In this document: positions 52,093 through 60,538 of the stretch, in pieces
Layout: each line of letters opens with the position of its first letter
Position numbering within the stretch: position 1 is the first letter of the stretch
From: Saccharibacillus sp. CPCC 101409
GTDB lineage: Bacteria; Bacillota; Bacilli; Paenibacillales; Paenibacillaceae
Length of the DNA stretch: 64,000 nucleotides
Assembly: GCF_030518235.1 (NCBI RefSeq)
Contig: NZ_JAULSA010000006.1
Span: 1-64,000 of the forward strand
Direction: 5' to 3'
Translations under genes and position numbers: made by a program
Notes under the pieces: model-generated
Seen by the model: the letters and a program-made list of their open reading frames with translations, nothing else
The model's database searches: none
What the model was told of the DNA's origin: nothing

Positions 52093-52280
52093 TACGTTGA
52101 CTTTTTGTCAACGTAGGCGTCGAATACACCTCCTACTGCCGACTTACATTGCCGAAAAAGCAACGTACAAGCTTGAAATGGACGAATTCCTCCTGATCTA
52201 CGCTTTTACGTTGCCGAATTGTCAATCTAGTCTGCATTTTAGCTCGTATTTCCGTTCTACATTGCTTTTTGAGCAACGTA
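52093..52280 (+). repeat. Four-palindrome array, copy 3 (different stem sequence, same geometry)
   Basis: 23-base palindromes start at 52093, 52145, 52207 and 52258, giving intervals of 52, 62 and 51. Unit 1 is a perfect TACGTTGAC-TTTTT-GTCAACGTA. Units 2 and 4 share TACATTGC ... GCAACGTA. The stem sequence is unrelated to copies 1 and 2, yet the number and spacing of units are nearly the same. Confidence 0.75.
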
Positions 52281-52352
52281 GAATCGCCCCAAGCGCACTT
52301 CCTAAGCTCTTTGAAGATCCCAGCTTCTTCGAAGGGCTTTTTTCACGCGTAA

Positions 52353-52381
52353 AAAAGACACGAGCGCGAAGCTCGTGTCTG
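52353..52381 (-). terminator. Terminator of the yycC operon
   Basis: AGACACGAGC pairs with GCTCGTGTCT. On the minus strand it is followed by TTTTTT. It lies about 60 bases after the zinc-ribbon gene stop. Confidence 0.85.
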
Positions 52382-52437
52382 CTGCTTTTGAAAGTCTACC
52401 CACCTTTTCCGAAAAACTTTCAAACGCAGCCAAAACG

Positions 52438-52668
52438 TCACTTCACGATCGTGTCCGTCAACAAATAATCGTCGTCGCAGTCCAATACCGTCAGCCGCCC
52501 GTGGCAGCACGGAAACACCGTCAGCCGTTTGCGGCCGGTATGAATATCGTCCAGCTCGCTCGGCTTGATCGGCAGCAGGACGTTCTCGGCGCCGCAGAAC
52601 GGGCAGACAGGCACCGTGAGATCACCCATCGAACGGTCGTAGGGCAGCGCTTTTTCAAAAGGAATCAT
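52438..52668 (-). CDS. Small putative zinc-ribbon protein
   Basis: 76 residues. It has CPFCGAEN near residue 22 and a second Cys pair in FPCCHG near residue 53, followed by an acidic C-terminal segment (LDCDDDYL). This suggests one bound zinc. No family name is recognised. It starts four bases after the yycC stop and shares its terminator, so the two are an operon. Confidence 0.75.
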   Translation of the reverse strand: MIPFEKALPYDRSMGDLTVPVCPFCGAENVLLPIKPSELDDIHTGRKRLTVFPCCHGRLTVLDCDDDYLLTDTIVK

Positions 52669-52672
52669 GAGG

Positions 52673-52858
52673 TTACTTCTTCTCCCCGCTGCCGTCTTCG
52701 GGTTTGTTTGCCGAAGCGGCGTCTTCTTCCTGTTTGGCGAGCTGCGCCATTCTTTGCATCAGGATGTGCTGCGGCATATGCATCAACTGTTCGATCGGAA
52801 CGTTGAGTTGTTTGGATAATTTGATCGCCGTGTCCGGCGAGATTTGCAGGGGTCGCAT
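52673..52858 (-). CDS. yycC: YycC family protein
   Basis: 61 residues from the ATG at 52858, eight bases after GGGAGG; a longer frame from 52891 lacks a site. The sequence MRPLQISPDTAIKLSKQLNV followed by PIEQLMHMPQHIL is the conserved YycC core found across Bacillales. The C-terminal 20 residues are charged and variable. The function is unknown. Confidence 0.88.
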   Translation of the reverse strand: MRPLQISPDTAIKLSKQLNVPIEQLMHMPQHILMQRMAQLAKQEEDAASANKPEDGSGEKK

Positions 52859-53002
52859 TGGCTTTCCCTCCCATGTGAGATTTGGCTTCATGAGACGTTT
52901 TCGATATAGTTATACTGTACCATGAGGCCCGTCCAAACACCATACGGGCTCCGAGAACGAACGGCAGAGCCGTATAGATCAGCAGCGAAAGGTGAGGAAG
53001 CA

Positions 53003-54802
53003 ATGAGTCAACGGTTGAGACAAACATGGGATCTGGAAACGATTTTCCCCGGAGGATCTTCTTCTGAGGAATTCGATGCCTTTTTGAAAAAGCTGGCGGG
53101 AGACGTGGATGCGCTTGCAGCGAAGATCGGCGGCATGCAGCCTCCTTCGTCGGCGGACGAAACCGCCGCGTTCGATTCGGTGTTCGACGACGTGCAGGGG
53201 ATTTCCTCGCGCTTCCGTCAGGCCGGGGCGTTTGTGTCGTGCCTGGGCGCGCAGGATCAGAACGACCAGAAAGCGGGGCAGCTCGCCGCGCGCGTCGGTT
53301 CGGTCCGCGCCCGCTGGCAGAGCGTGCTCGCGACGTTCGACAGCCTGCTGCAAAATACGGAAGACGGCGTCTGGGAAGCGTGGATGAGCCGGGAAGTGGT
53401 ATCGCCGGTGTCGTTCAATCTGAGCGAAAGCCGCCTGCAGGCACGCGAGAAAATGTCGCCGGAACTCGAAAGCCTGGCGCTTTCGCTGTCGGTGGACGGC
53501 TACCAGGGCTGGAGCAGCTTCTATAATACGATTGTGCGCCATGTGCGCGTCAAGTTTACGGAAAACGGCGAAACGAAGCTGCTGTCCGCGGCGCAGGCGG
53601 CCAACAAGCTCGGTTCCGCCGATCCCAAGCAGCGCGAAGAGATGGGCAGGAACTGGGAGCAGGCCTGGGCCGATGTGGAAGACTACTGCTCCGATACCTT
53701 GAACCATCTGGCCGGCTTCCGCTTGGCGCTGTACGAGAAACGCGGCTGGGAAAACGTGCTGCGCGAGCCGCTCGAAATCAACCGCATGTCGGACCAAACG
53801 CTGGAAACGATGTGGCGGGTCATCACCGACAACAAACCGGTCTTTGTCGAGTACCTGAACCGCAAAGCGAAGCTGCTCGGCACGGACAAGCTCGGCTGGC
53901 ACGACGTCGACGCTCCGGTCGGCGAGTCGGCGGACAAGATTCCGTACGACGACGCGGCGGAGCTGATCGTCGAGCAGTTCCGCAGCTTCAGCCCGCGCAT
54001 GGCGGACTTCGCGCGCGGCGCATTCGATCAGCACTGGATCGAAGCCGAAGACCGCGCCGGCAAACGGCCGGGCGGCTTCTGTACCGCGCTGCCGCTGACC
54101 AAACAGACGCGTATCTTTATGACTTACAGCGGCACGGCATCCAACGTATCGACGCTGGCGCACGAGCTGGGTCACGGCTACCATCAGCACGTGATGGACG
54201 AACTGCCGACGTTCAGCCAGCGCTATGCCATGAACGTGGCCGAGACCGCTTCGACGTTCGCCGAGATGATCGTCGCCGATTCGCTGGTCCGCAAAGCGTC
54301 CAGCGAAGAAGAACGCCTGGTGCTGCTGGAAGACAAAATTCAGCGCAGCATCGCGTTCTTCATGAATATCCATGCCCGCTTCCTGTTCGAAACGCGTTTC
54401 TACGAGAAGCGCCGCGAAGGGCTGCTGACGCCGCAGGATCTGAGCGACCTGATGGTCGAAGCGCAGCAGGAAGCGTTCTGCGGCGCGCTGTCGGACTACC
54501 ATCCGCATTTCTGGGCGTCCAAGCTGCATTTCTACAACACGGGCGTGCCGTTCTACAACTTCCCGTATACGTTCGGCTATATGTTCAGCACCGGCATTTA
54601 TGCGCGGGCGCAGCAGGAAGGCGCGGCGTTCGCGAACAAATACGACGCGCTGCTGCTCGATACCGGACGGATGCGGGTCGAAGATCTGGCGCAGAAACAT
54701 CTGGGCGTCGACCTGACGCAGCCCGATTTCTGGCAGGCGGCGATCGACGTCAGCATTGCGGATGTGCATACGTTCTTGGAAATGACGAAAGACCGCGTCT
54801 GA
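53003..54802 (+). CDS. pepF: M3 family oligoendopeptidase F
   Basis: 599 residues from the ATG at 53003, after AGGTGAGGA. It is a zinc metallopeptidase cleaving short peptides in the cytoplasm. The HExxH motif is H387-E-L-G-H391 (LAHELGHGYHQH), with the third ligand Glu in the following NVAETASTFAEMI segment. It is full length with the usual N-terminal PepF domain. A terminator follows. Confidence 0.95.
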   Translation: MSQRLRQTWDLETIFPGGSSSEEFDAFLKKLAGDVDALAAKIGGMQPPSSADETAAFDSVFDDVQGISSRFRQAGAFVSCLGAQDQNDQKAGQLAARVGSVRARWQSVLATFDSLLQNTEDGVWEAWMSREVVSPVSFNLSESRLQAREKMSPELESLALSLSVDGYQGWSSFYNTIVRHVRVKFTENGETKLLSAAQAANKLGSADPKQREEMGRNWEQAWADVEDYCSDTLNHLAGFRLALYEKRGWENVLREPLEINRMSDQTLETMWRVITDNKPVFVEYLNRKAKLLGTDKLGWHDVDAPVGESADKIPYDDAAELIVEQFRSFSPRMADFARGAFDQHWIEAEDRAGKRPGGFCTALPLTKQTRIFMTYSGTASNVSTLAHELGHGYHQHVMDELPTFSQRYAMNVAETASTFAEMIVADSLVRKASSEEERLVLLEDKIQRSIAFFMNIHARFLFETRFYEKRREGLLTPQDLSDLMVEAQQEAFCGALSDYHPHFWASKLHFYNTGVPFYNFPYTFGYMFSTGIYARAQQEGAAFANKYDALLLDTGRMRVEDLAQKHLGVDLTQPDFWQAAIDVSIADVHTFLEMTKDRV

Positions 54803-54880
54803 TCGCGGCTTGCGCTTTTCTCTTCGGGCGAACGGATCAAGCCGCAGAGGCCGATTCTCTATGCGTTCGCCTCCTATGGC

Positions 54881-54917
54881 AAAAAGCGATTTCCCGGTTT
54901 CGGGGAATCGCTTTTTT
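54881..54917. terminator. Bidirectional terminator
   Basis: AAAAAGCGATTTCCC pairs with GGGGAATCGCTTTTTT between the convergent pepF and cupin genes. Confidence 0.92.
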
Positions 54918-54950
54918 ACGGCTGTTCGATGATTGTTTCGGCCGCGCGGT

Positions 54951-55295
54951 TTACAGGAAATCTTCGCGCGCCGGCGTAAACGCATCCAGCAGCACGGAAT
55001 CGTCTTCGAGCGGAATGCAGCCGTGCAGAGCGTTGGACGGGAAATGGATGCTGTCGCCTTCACGAACGATCTGCTCTTCGCGCCGCCCGCCGTCTTCGAT
55101 CGCGAAGCGGAAGCTGCCCTGCATCACGTAAGTAACCTGTTCGTGAATATGCTTATGCAGCGGAATCTCGCCTGCGGCCGCTTTGGCGAACAGCACTTTG
55201 ACGTACATCAGCTGCGGACTGTGCGCCAGCACTTTGCGGGTCGTGTTCCCATCCACCGTATCCAACCGAATATCCGAGTCTTTAAAAAACATCAT
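54951..55295 (-). CDS. Cupin domain protein (KdgF-like)
   Basis: 114 residues, a single cupin barrel. Metal-binding residues appear in EIPLHKHIHEQVTYV (His, His, Glu/Gln) and HFPSNALHG (His). The size and motif resemble KdgF, which opens 4,5-unsaturated uronates from pectin or alginate. That role would fit the hexuronate pathway and UlaA neighbour, but single-domain cupins are diverse. A LacI-type operator lies upstream (55336-55353). Confidence 0.75.
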   Translation of the reverse strand: MMFFKDSDIRLDTVDGNTTRKVLAHSPQLMYVKVLFAKAAAGEIPLHKHIHEQVTYVMQGSFRFAIEDGGRREEQIVREGDSIHFPSNALHGCIPLEDDSVLLDAFTPAREDFL

Positions 55296-55335
55296 AATCT
55301 CCTCCTATATGGATAGTATAGCTTATTCTATTTTC

Positions 55336-55353
55336 AAATAAATCGATTTAGTT
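55336..55353 (-). promoter_or_regulatory. LacI-type operator before the cupin gene
   Basis: AAATAAATCGATTTAGTT contains the perfect core TAAATCGATTTA. It is a near match to the 18-bp palindrome at 56651. Confidence 0.6.
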
Positions 55354-56602
55354 AAAACCAGCGAAAAATCCCCCAGAGAATACCGGAAAGCGTCGTAAAG
55401 TCGGGATCGGCAAACGTAACGCCTTCGGCGCCGAGATACGAGAACAGCGGCAGCGTAAGCGCGGGCAGCAGACACAGCAGGAATCCGCAGAAGCCGCTGG
55501 ACAGCACCGCGCCCCGGAATCCGCCGGTCGAGTTGCCGAAGATGGCGGCCGCGCCGCCGGCGAGGAAGCAGGCCATAATGCCGGGCACGATCACGGGCAG
55601 GCCGAAGACCGGGAACAGGAACACGCAGGCGACGCCGGTAAAAAAGCTGACCAGAAAGCCGACCAGAGCGGAATTGGGCGATTTGTCGAACAGGACGAGC
55701 ACGTCGACGCCGGGAACGGCGCCTGGCGCAAATACCTGCGAGAAGCCTTTGAACGCCGGGACGATCTCGGTCGTGAACAATTTGACGCCCGCTTTGGCGA
55801 TATACAGACCCGCGGCGAAGATCGCCGATTGTTCAAGGATAAACACGATGTATTCTTTGCCGTCGGCCAGTTCGCTTACAAAAGCGGAGCCGGCAAACAG
55901 TCCGGATACGAGCAGCAGAATCAGCATAGTCAGCGTCGTGGCTACGTTCGGATCGCGCAGGAAGCTGATGCGGTCGTTGATTTTGACATTTTCCGTATCG
56001 TGGGCGGGATTGCCGAACCACTTTCCGAGATAGGTGCCGATCAGGTAAGCGGTCATCGAAGCGTGGGCGATCGTGTATTCGTCGGATTGGATAATCTTGC
56101 GGCTCGCGCCCCGCAGCAGGTAAGGAAAGACGGCCATATAGCTTCCGATCACGACCGAACCGACGATGATCGTAACGAGCGAGCTAATTCCGAGCCCGCG
56201 CATCACCGCCGTGACGGCAAAGCACATAAACAGGATCAGGTGCAAAGACAGGTAGATGTATTTGAACTTGGTGACGCGGGCCAGCACGATGTTCACGATC
56301 ATGGCGAACAGCAGAATAACCGCGGCGTCCGCGCCGAGCTGATCGATCGTCAGCGACATGATGGCTTCGTTGCTCGGCACCACGCCTTTGAGATTGAAAG
56401 CGTGCGAGAAGATCTGGCTGAAATTCGTCAGCACGCCGCCCAGAATGCCGCCGCCCACTTTGATCATGGTGAAGCCCATAAAAGAAAGCGTGGTCCCGGT
56501 AATAACCTCGGTCAGCTTCCTGCGCTGGAAGATCAGGCCCAGAAACGTCACGATGGCGATAATGATGGAAGGTTCGCGGATAATGCTCATAAACGTATGC
56601 AT
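55352..56602 (-). CDS. PTS ascorbate-type EIIC (UlaA/SgaT family)
   Basis: 416 residues with about ten to eleven membrane segments. FMGFTMIKVGGGILGGVLTNF near the N-terminus and PGVDVLVLFDKSPNSALVGF in the C-terminal half are UlaA-family features. It imports an ascorbate-like or uronate-like sugar. No EIIA or EIIB gene is adjacent, which is unusual for this family; some UlaA homologues act without them. GGAGA precedes the ATG. An 18-bp operator and a cre-like site lie upstream. Confidence 0.85.
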   Translation of the reverse strand: MHTFMSIIREPSIIIAIVTFLGLIFQRRKLTEVITGTTLSFMGFTMIKVGGGILGGVLTNFSQIFSHAFNLKGVVPSNEAIMSLTIDQLGADAAVILLFAMIVNIVLARVTKFKYIYLSLHLILFMCFAVTAVMRGLGISSLVTIIVGSVVIGSYMAVFPYLLRGASRKIIQSDEYTIAHASMTAYLIGTYLGKWFGNPAHDTENVKINDRISFLRDPNVATTLTMLILLLVSGLFAGSAFVSELADGKEYIVFILEQSAIFAAGLYIAKAGVKLFTTEIVPAFKGFSQVFAPGAVPGVDVLVLFDKSPNSALVGFLVSFFTGVACVFLFPVFGLPVIVPGIMACFLAGGAAAIFGNSTGGFRGAVLSSGFCGFLLCLLPALTLPLFSYLGAEGVTFADPDFTTLSGILWGIFRWF

Positions 56603-56650
56603 AAGAATCTCCGGCTTCTTTCTGTGAGGGATTTTTTAAACAACCGTTCT

Positions 56651-56668
56651 TACTAAATCGATTTAGTA
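56651..56668 (-). promoter_or_regulatory. LacI-type operator of the ulaA-like gene
   Basis: TACTAAATCGATTTAGTA is a perfect 18-bp palindrome with the central CG typical of LacI-family operators. On the minus strand a possible -10 TATACT overlaps it. A related site precedes the cupin gene. Confidence 0.75.
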
Positions 56669-56796
56669 TAAGCGCAAAAAAATTTTGAACCAGCAGAGCG
56701 ATAAAGAATATAGCCCGAATAATTTGTGAATATAATCACAATTCGCTGTGTAAAACGTCCGTTTCCCGGCGCTCCTCCTTTCCTAGCCCAATTATA

Positions 56797-56840
56797 GCGT
56801 CTTATTTCCGTTTTGCAACAACAAAATTAAAGCGCTACCA
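56797..56840 (-). promoter_or_regulatory. cre-like site and distal promoter for the ulaA-like gene
   Basis: TTAAAGCGCTACCA (56827-56840) is close to the cre consensus. Just downstream on the minus strand are TTGCAA, 16 bases and TATAAT, a good promoter about 195 bases before the start codon. Confidence 0.5.
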
Positions 56841-56905
56841 AAAAAACGAAAACGGAATCTTCGGCTGCTGCCGTTCGATCCCGTCGATCCGCCGAAAAGG
56901 CCGGC

Positions 56906-57937
56906 TTAATCTTGTTCATTCGCGTTCTGCACGGACTCTCTCGGATTCAACGCGGGACTCAACCGAAAAATTTCCGCCGCCCGGCGCGGTTCGTGTTCTT
57001 TACGGTCGATCTGCCGCAGCAGCAGCTGCGCGCTCCTTTTACCGATCTCGAAGCTGGGCTGGGATACGGTCGTGATCGGGGGCGTATAGAAAGACGCGAA
57101 CGAAACGTCGTCGATCCCGATCAGGGAGAAATCGCGCGGAATGGACAACGATTGGTTTTTGGCATAAATCAGCACCTGTTCGAGAATCATGTCGTTGGTG
57201 GCGACGATCGCGCTCGGAGGAGGCGATAAGCGAAACAGTTCCCCGATCAGCGTCTGCATCTCGTCCAATCTGCCGCTTTTGACATAGGCTTCGTCGACTT
57301 CGATTCCGCTGTTTTGAAGCGTTTGACGATAGCCCTGGAGACGTTCGCTTCTCGTCGTGATCGCTTTTTGACCCAGGGGGAACGTCAGGATGCCGATGCG
57401 GGTATGGCCGCGTTCGACCAGGGATTGCACCGCGAGGCTGCTGGCAAGTTCGTTGTCGAGCAGCACCGTATCCACGTCGATGCCGTCGATTTTGCGGTCG
57501 ATAAACACGAAAGGATAGCCGCTTTTGAGCATCGACTGATACAGCTTGCGGTTTTGTTCGGTCGGGAAAATGATAAGACCGTCCACCTGGCGGGCGATCA
57601 TCGACTGGACGTACTTATTTTCCTTGAGCGGATCGTCGTCGGTGTTGCATACGATCACCTGAATCCCTTTGAGCTGGCACTCGTCTTCGATCGCGCGCAC
57701 CACTTCCGTCGTGAATTTCGATAAAATGGTGGACGAAACTACGCCAACGATAAACGTCTTTTTTTGCTTGAGGCTGCGCGCGACTTCGTTCGGAATATAG
57801 TCGAGCTCTTCGATCGCCAGTTGGATTTTCTTCTTGGTTTCTTCGCTCATATAGTGATACCGCTGGTGCAGATACTGCGACACGGTGCTTTTGGATACGC
57901 CGGCGCGCAGGGCTACATCCTTTAACGTTGATGGCAT
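56906..57937 (-). CDS. LacI family regulator
   Basis: 343 residues from the ATG at 57937, with GGGAGG upstream. The N-terminal helix-turn-helix is STLKDVALRAGVSKSTVSQY and the hinge IPNEVARSLKQKKT. The sugar-binding domain has the usual FVFIDRKIDGIDVDTVLLDN and IVATNDMILEQVL segments. Together with the two AAATCGATTT palindromes, it probably represses the adjacent UlaA-type transporter and cupin genes; the ligand is unknown, with a uronate-type effector most likely. Confidence 0.9.
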   Translation of the reverse strand: MPSTLKDVALRAGVSKSTVSQYLHQRYHYMSEETKKKIQLAIEELDYIPNEVARSLKQKKTFIVGVVSSTILSKFTTEVVRAIEDECQLKGIQVIVCNTDDDPLKENKYVQSMIARQVDGLIIFPTEQNRKLYQSMLKSGYPFVFIDRKIDGIDVDTVLLDNELASSLAVQSLVERGHTRIGILTFPLGQKAITTRSERLQGYRQTLQNSGIEVDEAYVKSGRLDEMQTLIGELFRLSPPPSAIVATNDMILEQVLIYAKNQSLSIPRDFSLIGIDDVSFASFYTPPITTVSQPSFEIGKRSAQLLLRQIDRKEHEPRRAAEIFRLSPALNPRESVQNANEQD

Positions 57938-58219
57938 GGATCGTTCAGCCTCCCAAGCTGGTTTACCGAGCAAAATGAAATTCGGAGCGCCGCAAGTCTA
58001 ATTTTTGAAAAAGCGGCGTCCTGATTGTACTTTTCAAGTATAACGCGCCGGCTATTGCCGGGGAAATAAAAACGCGCATAACGATTGCGATACCAAAAAG
58101 GGAAGCTCGAAAAAAGGCGATCAAAAGTCGAATGCGCTCGCCTTTTGTTTGAATATGACTGAAAAATGGAGGTTATTTGCAATAAAATAGTTATATTTAC
58201 CCAATTCTTTAGACATGTA

Positions 58220-58248
58220 TTGAAGATGGCAATTTAGCCATTTATAAT
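58220..58248 (+). promoter_or_regulatory. Promoter with palindrome in its spacer
   Basis: TTGAAG (58220-58225), 17 bases, TATAAT (58243-58248). The spacer holds TGGCAATTTAGCCA, whose arms are inverted repeats, a probable repressor site. Confidence 0.6.
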
Positions 58249-58316
58249 TAGATCAAGCGCTGCATACCGGTATGAAATAACTAGTTTAAGCGGGTCATCT
58301 ACTAAGGGGGACTATA

Positions 58317-58724
58317 ATGTTTGTCGTCAACGAGTATTCGCTTCCAAGACAGCTGGATATCGTATTCAAAGAGCTGGGAGAAGAATTGTCGGGGTTGGAG
58401 TCGGGGACTGTGTTCGTTCAAATTCGCAACAATGTAATCGGGAAATTCGGGGTGCGTCATACGCCGCTTGCCGGCCGGGACGGACATCTGGAAGGACCGG
58501 ACTGCGGGCTGAACGAACAGCAGATTCGCGCATTCCGCAATATGGCGATCGAATCGCTCGACTACAAGAAGAGCTGGACGCACGGGGAAATCAACTACGA
58601 TTTTGCGATCCGTAAAGCGGCCGTCGTCGTGGATGCGCAGTTCGAATCCAACTACAATATGGCGAGCAGCATGATTCGTTATCCGAAGCCTTCGTACAAA
58701 GAAGCCCGTTCGGACCTTTCCTGA
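58317..58724 (+). CDS. Conserved-looking hypothetical protein
   Basis: 135 residues with a good AAGGGGG site. No signal peptide or membrane segment. It contains VQIRNNVIGKFGVRHTPLAG, LNEQQIRAFRNMAIESLDYK and HGEINYDFAIRKAAVVVDAQ, a mixed alpha/beta composition. I do not recognise the family. It is monocistronic between the LacI gene and the trpS leader, and its promoter carries a palindrome. Confidence 0.7.
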   Translation: MFVVNEYSLPRQLDIVFKELGEELSGLESGTVFVQIRNNVIGKFGVRHTPLAGRDGHLEGPDCGLNEQQIRAFRNMAIESLDYKKSWTHGEINYDFAIRKAAVVVDAQFESNYNMASSMIRYPKPSYKEARSDLS

Positions 58725-58780
58725 CCGGGAGGCGGGAAAGGATGCGCATTCCGGAAAGGGAGCCGGATGCGCCGGGGGAC

Positions 58781-58915
58781 GAATACCGATAAGGACTATC
58801 GGATTCGCTGGGAGCGAATGCCGGTAAGAACTACCGGATTCGCTGGGAGCGAATGCCGATAAGGACTATCGGACTCGCTGGGAGCGAATGCCGATAAGGA
58901 CTATCGGATTCGCTT
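58781..58915 (+). repeat. 35-bp tandem hairpin array, four units
   Basis: Units start at 58781, 58816, 58851 and 58886. Each is a hairpin of the form CGAATnCCGAT-aaggact-ATCGGATTCG. Unit 2 has CCGGT/ACCGG in place of CCGAT/ATCGG, a compensatory change. The array ends just before the trpS promoter. Confidence 0.85.
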
Positions 58916-58922
58916 AGGAAAT

Positions 58923-58951
58923 TTGACAAAGAACGTGCGCGGACTTATGAT
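58923..58951 (+). promoter_or_regulatory. trpS promoter
   Basis: TTGACA, a 17-base spacer and TATGAT, close to the consensus, directly before the T-box leader. Confidence 0.8.
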
Positions 58952-58959
58952 GTCTGCAC

Positions 58960-59246
58960 ACGACAATGCGATGATGGGGACAAGTAGGCGGGTGCGGCTT
59001 TCTGCAGAAAGCCGGCGGCTGATGCGAGCCGGCGGAAGCGGCCCGACCGAATGGACCCTGGAGTGCCGGAGCCGAACCGGGAGCGAACCGCTTCCGCAGT
59101 AGGCCGGCCGGATTCCGTTCCCCGTTACCGGGACGGTCAAGATCGATTTGACGCGCGCAATTGTGGAAGTACATACTTTCGCGCGAATCGATGAATAAGG
59201 GTGGTACCACGGTCTCACGTCCCTTGCGGACGCGGGGCCTTTTTGT
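58960..59246 (+). ncRNA. T-box leader of trpS
   Basis: The conserved T-box sequence AAGGGTGGTACCACGG is at 59197-59212, followed by a GC-rich terminator and T-run (59213-59246). Stem I features (GATGGGGACAAGTA) start near 58969. A TGG at 59052-59054 is the probable specifier codon, matching tRNA-Trp. Uncharged tRNA-Trp would stabilise the antiterminator and allow trpS expression. Confidence 0.9.
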
Positions 59247-59290
59247 GTTTCTTTTTCGAAGCGGACAACGAAAATGGAGGAATCAGGCAG

Positions 59291-60277
59291 ATGAAAAAAG
59301 TACTTTCGGGCATTCAACCCAGCGGGCAGCTGACGATCGGCAACTATATCGGGGCAATCAAAAACTTCGTAACTCTTCAGCACGACCACGAATGTTATTT
59401 CTCGGTAGTCGATCTGCACGCGATCACCGTGCCGCAGGACCCGGCGGCGCTGCGCGAGCAGTCGGAATCGGTGGCGACGCTGTATGCAGCGGCCGGCATC
59501 GATCCGGAGAAATCGAATATCTTCATGCAGTCGCATGTTGCGCAGCACGCGGAACTCGGCTGGATGATGACGACGCTCGTCGCCATGGGCGAGCTTGAGC
59601 GGATGACGCAGTTCAAGGACAAATCGGCGGGCAAAGGTTCGGTCGGCGCGGGACTGTTCGTCTACCCGGCGCTGATGGCCGCGGATATCCTGCTGTACCA
59701 GGCCGATCTGGTGCCGGTCGGCGAAGACCAGAAGCAGCATCTGGAACTGACGCGCGATCTGGCGGGACGCTTCAACAGCCGCTTCGGCGAGTATTTCAAA
59801 GTGCCGGACCCGTATATCCCGGAAGTGGGCGCGCGCGTCATGTCGCTCGACGACGCTTCGAAGAAGATGAGCAAAAGCAACCCGAACGCCGGCAGTTATA
59901 TCGCGCTGCTCGATCCGCCCGACGTGATCCGGAAGAAACTGAACCGGGCCACGACCGATTCCGGCGGCGAAGTGCGCTACGATCCGGCGAACAAACCGGA
60001 AGTCAGCAACCTGATGAGCATTTACGCCGAATGCACGGGCCTTAAGCTGCCGCAGGTCCAGGAACATTTCGAAGGCAAAATGTACGGCGCGTTCAAAAAA
60101 GAGCTGGGCGAAGCGGTCGTGTCGGTGCTGGAACCGCTGCAGCAGCGCTACAGCGAGATCCGCGAATCCGGCGAGATCAAGCGCATTCTGGCCAAAGGCG
60201 CGGAACGCGCCGGAGCCGTCGCCGAAGAAACGATGAAAGGCGTGCGCGAACGGATGGGCTTTTTGCCGAAATACTGA
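59291..60277 (+). CDS. trpS: Tryptophan-tRNA ligase
   Basis: 328 residues from the ATG at 59291 (GGAGG upstream). It is a class Ic synthetase charging tRNA-Trp. The HIGH-equivalent is PSGQLTIGNYIGA at residues about 9-21 and the KMSKS loop is KKMSKSNPNAG near residue 195. It is controlled by the T-box leader and ends with a strong terminator. Confidence 0.96.
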   Translation: MKKVLSGIQPSGQLTIGNYIGAIKNFVTLQHDHECYFSVVDLHAITVPQDPAALREQSESVATLYAAAGIDPEKSNIFMQSHVAQHAELGWMMTTLVAMGELERMTQFKDKSAGKGSVGAGLFVYPALMAADILLYQADLVPVGEDQKQHLELTRDLAGRFNSRFGEYFKVPDPYIPEVGARVMSLDDASKKMSKSNPNAGSYIALLDPPDVIRKKLNRATTDSGGEVRYDPANKPEVSNLMSIYAECTGLKLPQVQEHFEGKMYGAFKKELGEAVVSVLEPLQQRYSEIRESGEIKRILAKGAERAGAVAEETMKGVRERMGFLPKY

Positions 60278-60283
60278 TGCATG

Positions 60284-60327
60284 CCAAAAAGCTGCCGCCT
60301 CCTTGAACGGAGGACCGGCAGCTTTTT
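60284..60327. terminator. Bidirectional terminator after trpS
   Basis: AAAAAGCTGCCG pairs with CGGCAGCTTTTT, with an inner CCTCCttgaacGGAGG. Confidence 0.9.
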
Positions 60328-60358
60328 GGAAAGACCGTTTATAAGGAAAGGCAGGCCG

Positions 60359-60538
60359 CTAAACGCCGCTCGTTTTGCGGCGGATGCGTGCTTTGGTGAC
60401 GAAGCCCCAGCCGATATTGAGCACCGCTACGACGCCGACGCCGGCGGCCAGCAGGGGAGATTCGTTAATCAGAATGGCGCAGAGCGTAATCAGGGCCATC
60501 GAAGAGGCGGCGAACCAGAGTGCGAGACCTTTATTCAT
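60359..60538 (-). CDS. Small two-helix membrane protein
   Basis: 59 residues from the ATG at 60538, chosen because GGAGG precedes it. Two hydrophobic segments (about residues 5-22 and 29-46) are followed by a basic tail KARIRRKTSG. No function is recognised. It is convergent with trpS. Confidence 0.65.
   Translation of the reverse strand: MNKGLALWFAASSMALITLCAILINESPLLAAGVGVVAVLNIGWGFVTKARIRRKTSGV

Larger units (their letters stand above)
51806..52437. other. Repeat-rich gene-free region
   Basis: About 630 bases without a convincing gene. It contains a 41-bp tandem array (51967-52089), the third four-palindrome array (52093-52280), the terminator of the following minus-strand genes and a long imperfect hairpin with arms TTTGAAAGT/ACTTTCAAA (about 52380-52432). 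Confidence 0.7.

Noticed and set aside
56603-56760. Short GTG frame between the distal promoter and the ulaA-like gene
   Set aside because: It ends at the operator by chance, and the nearest ribosome-binding-like sequence is too far from any start codon.
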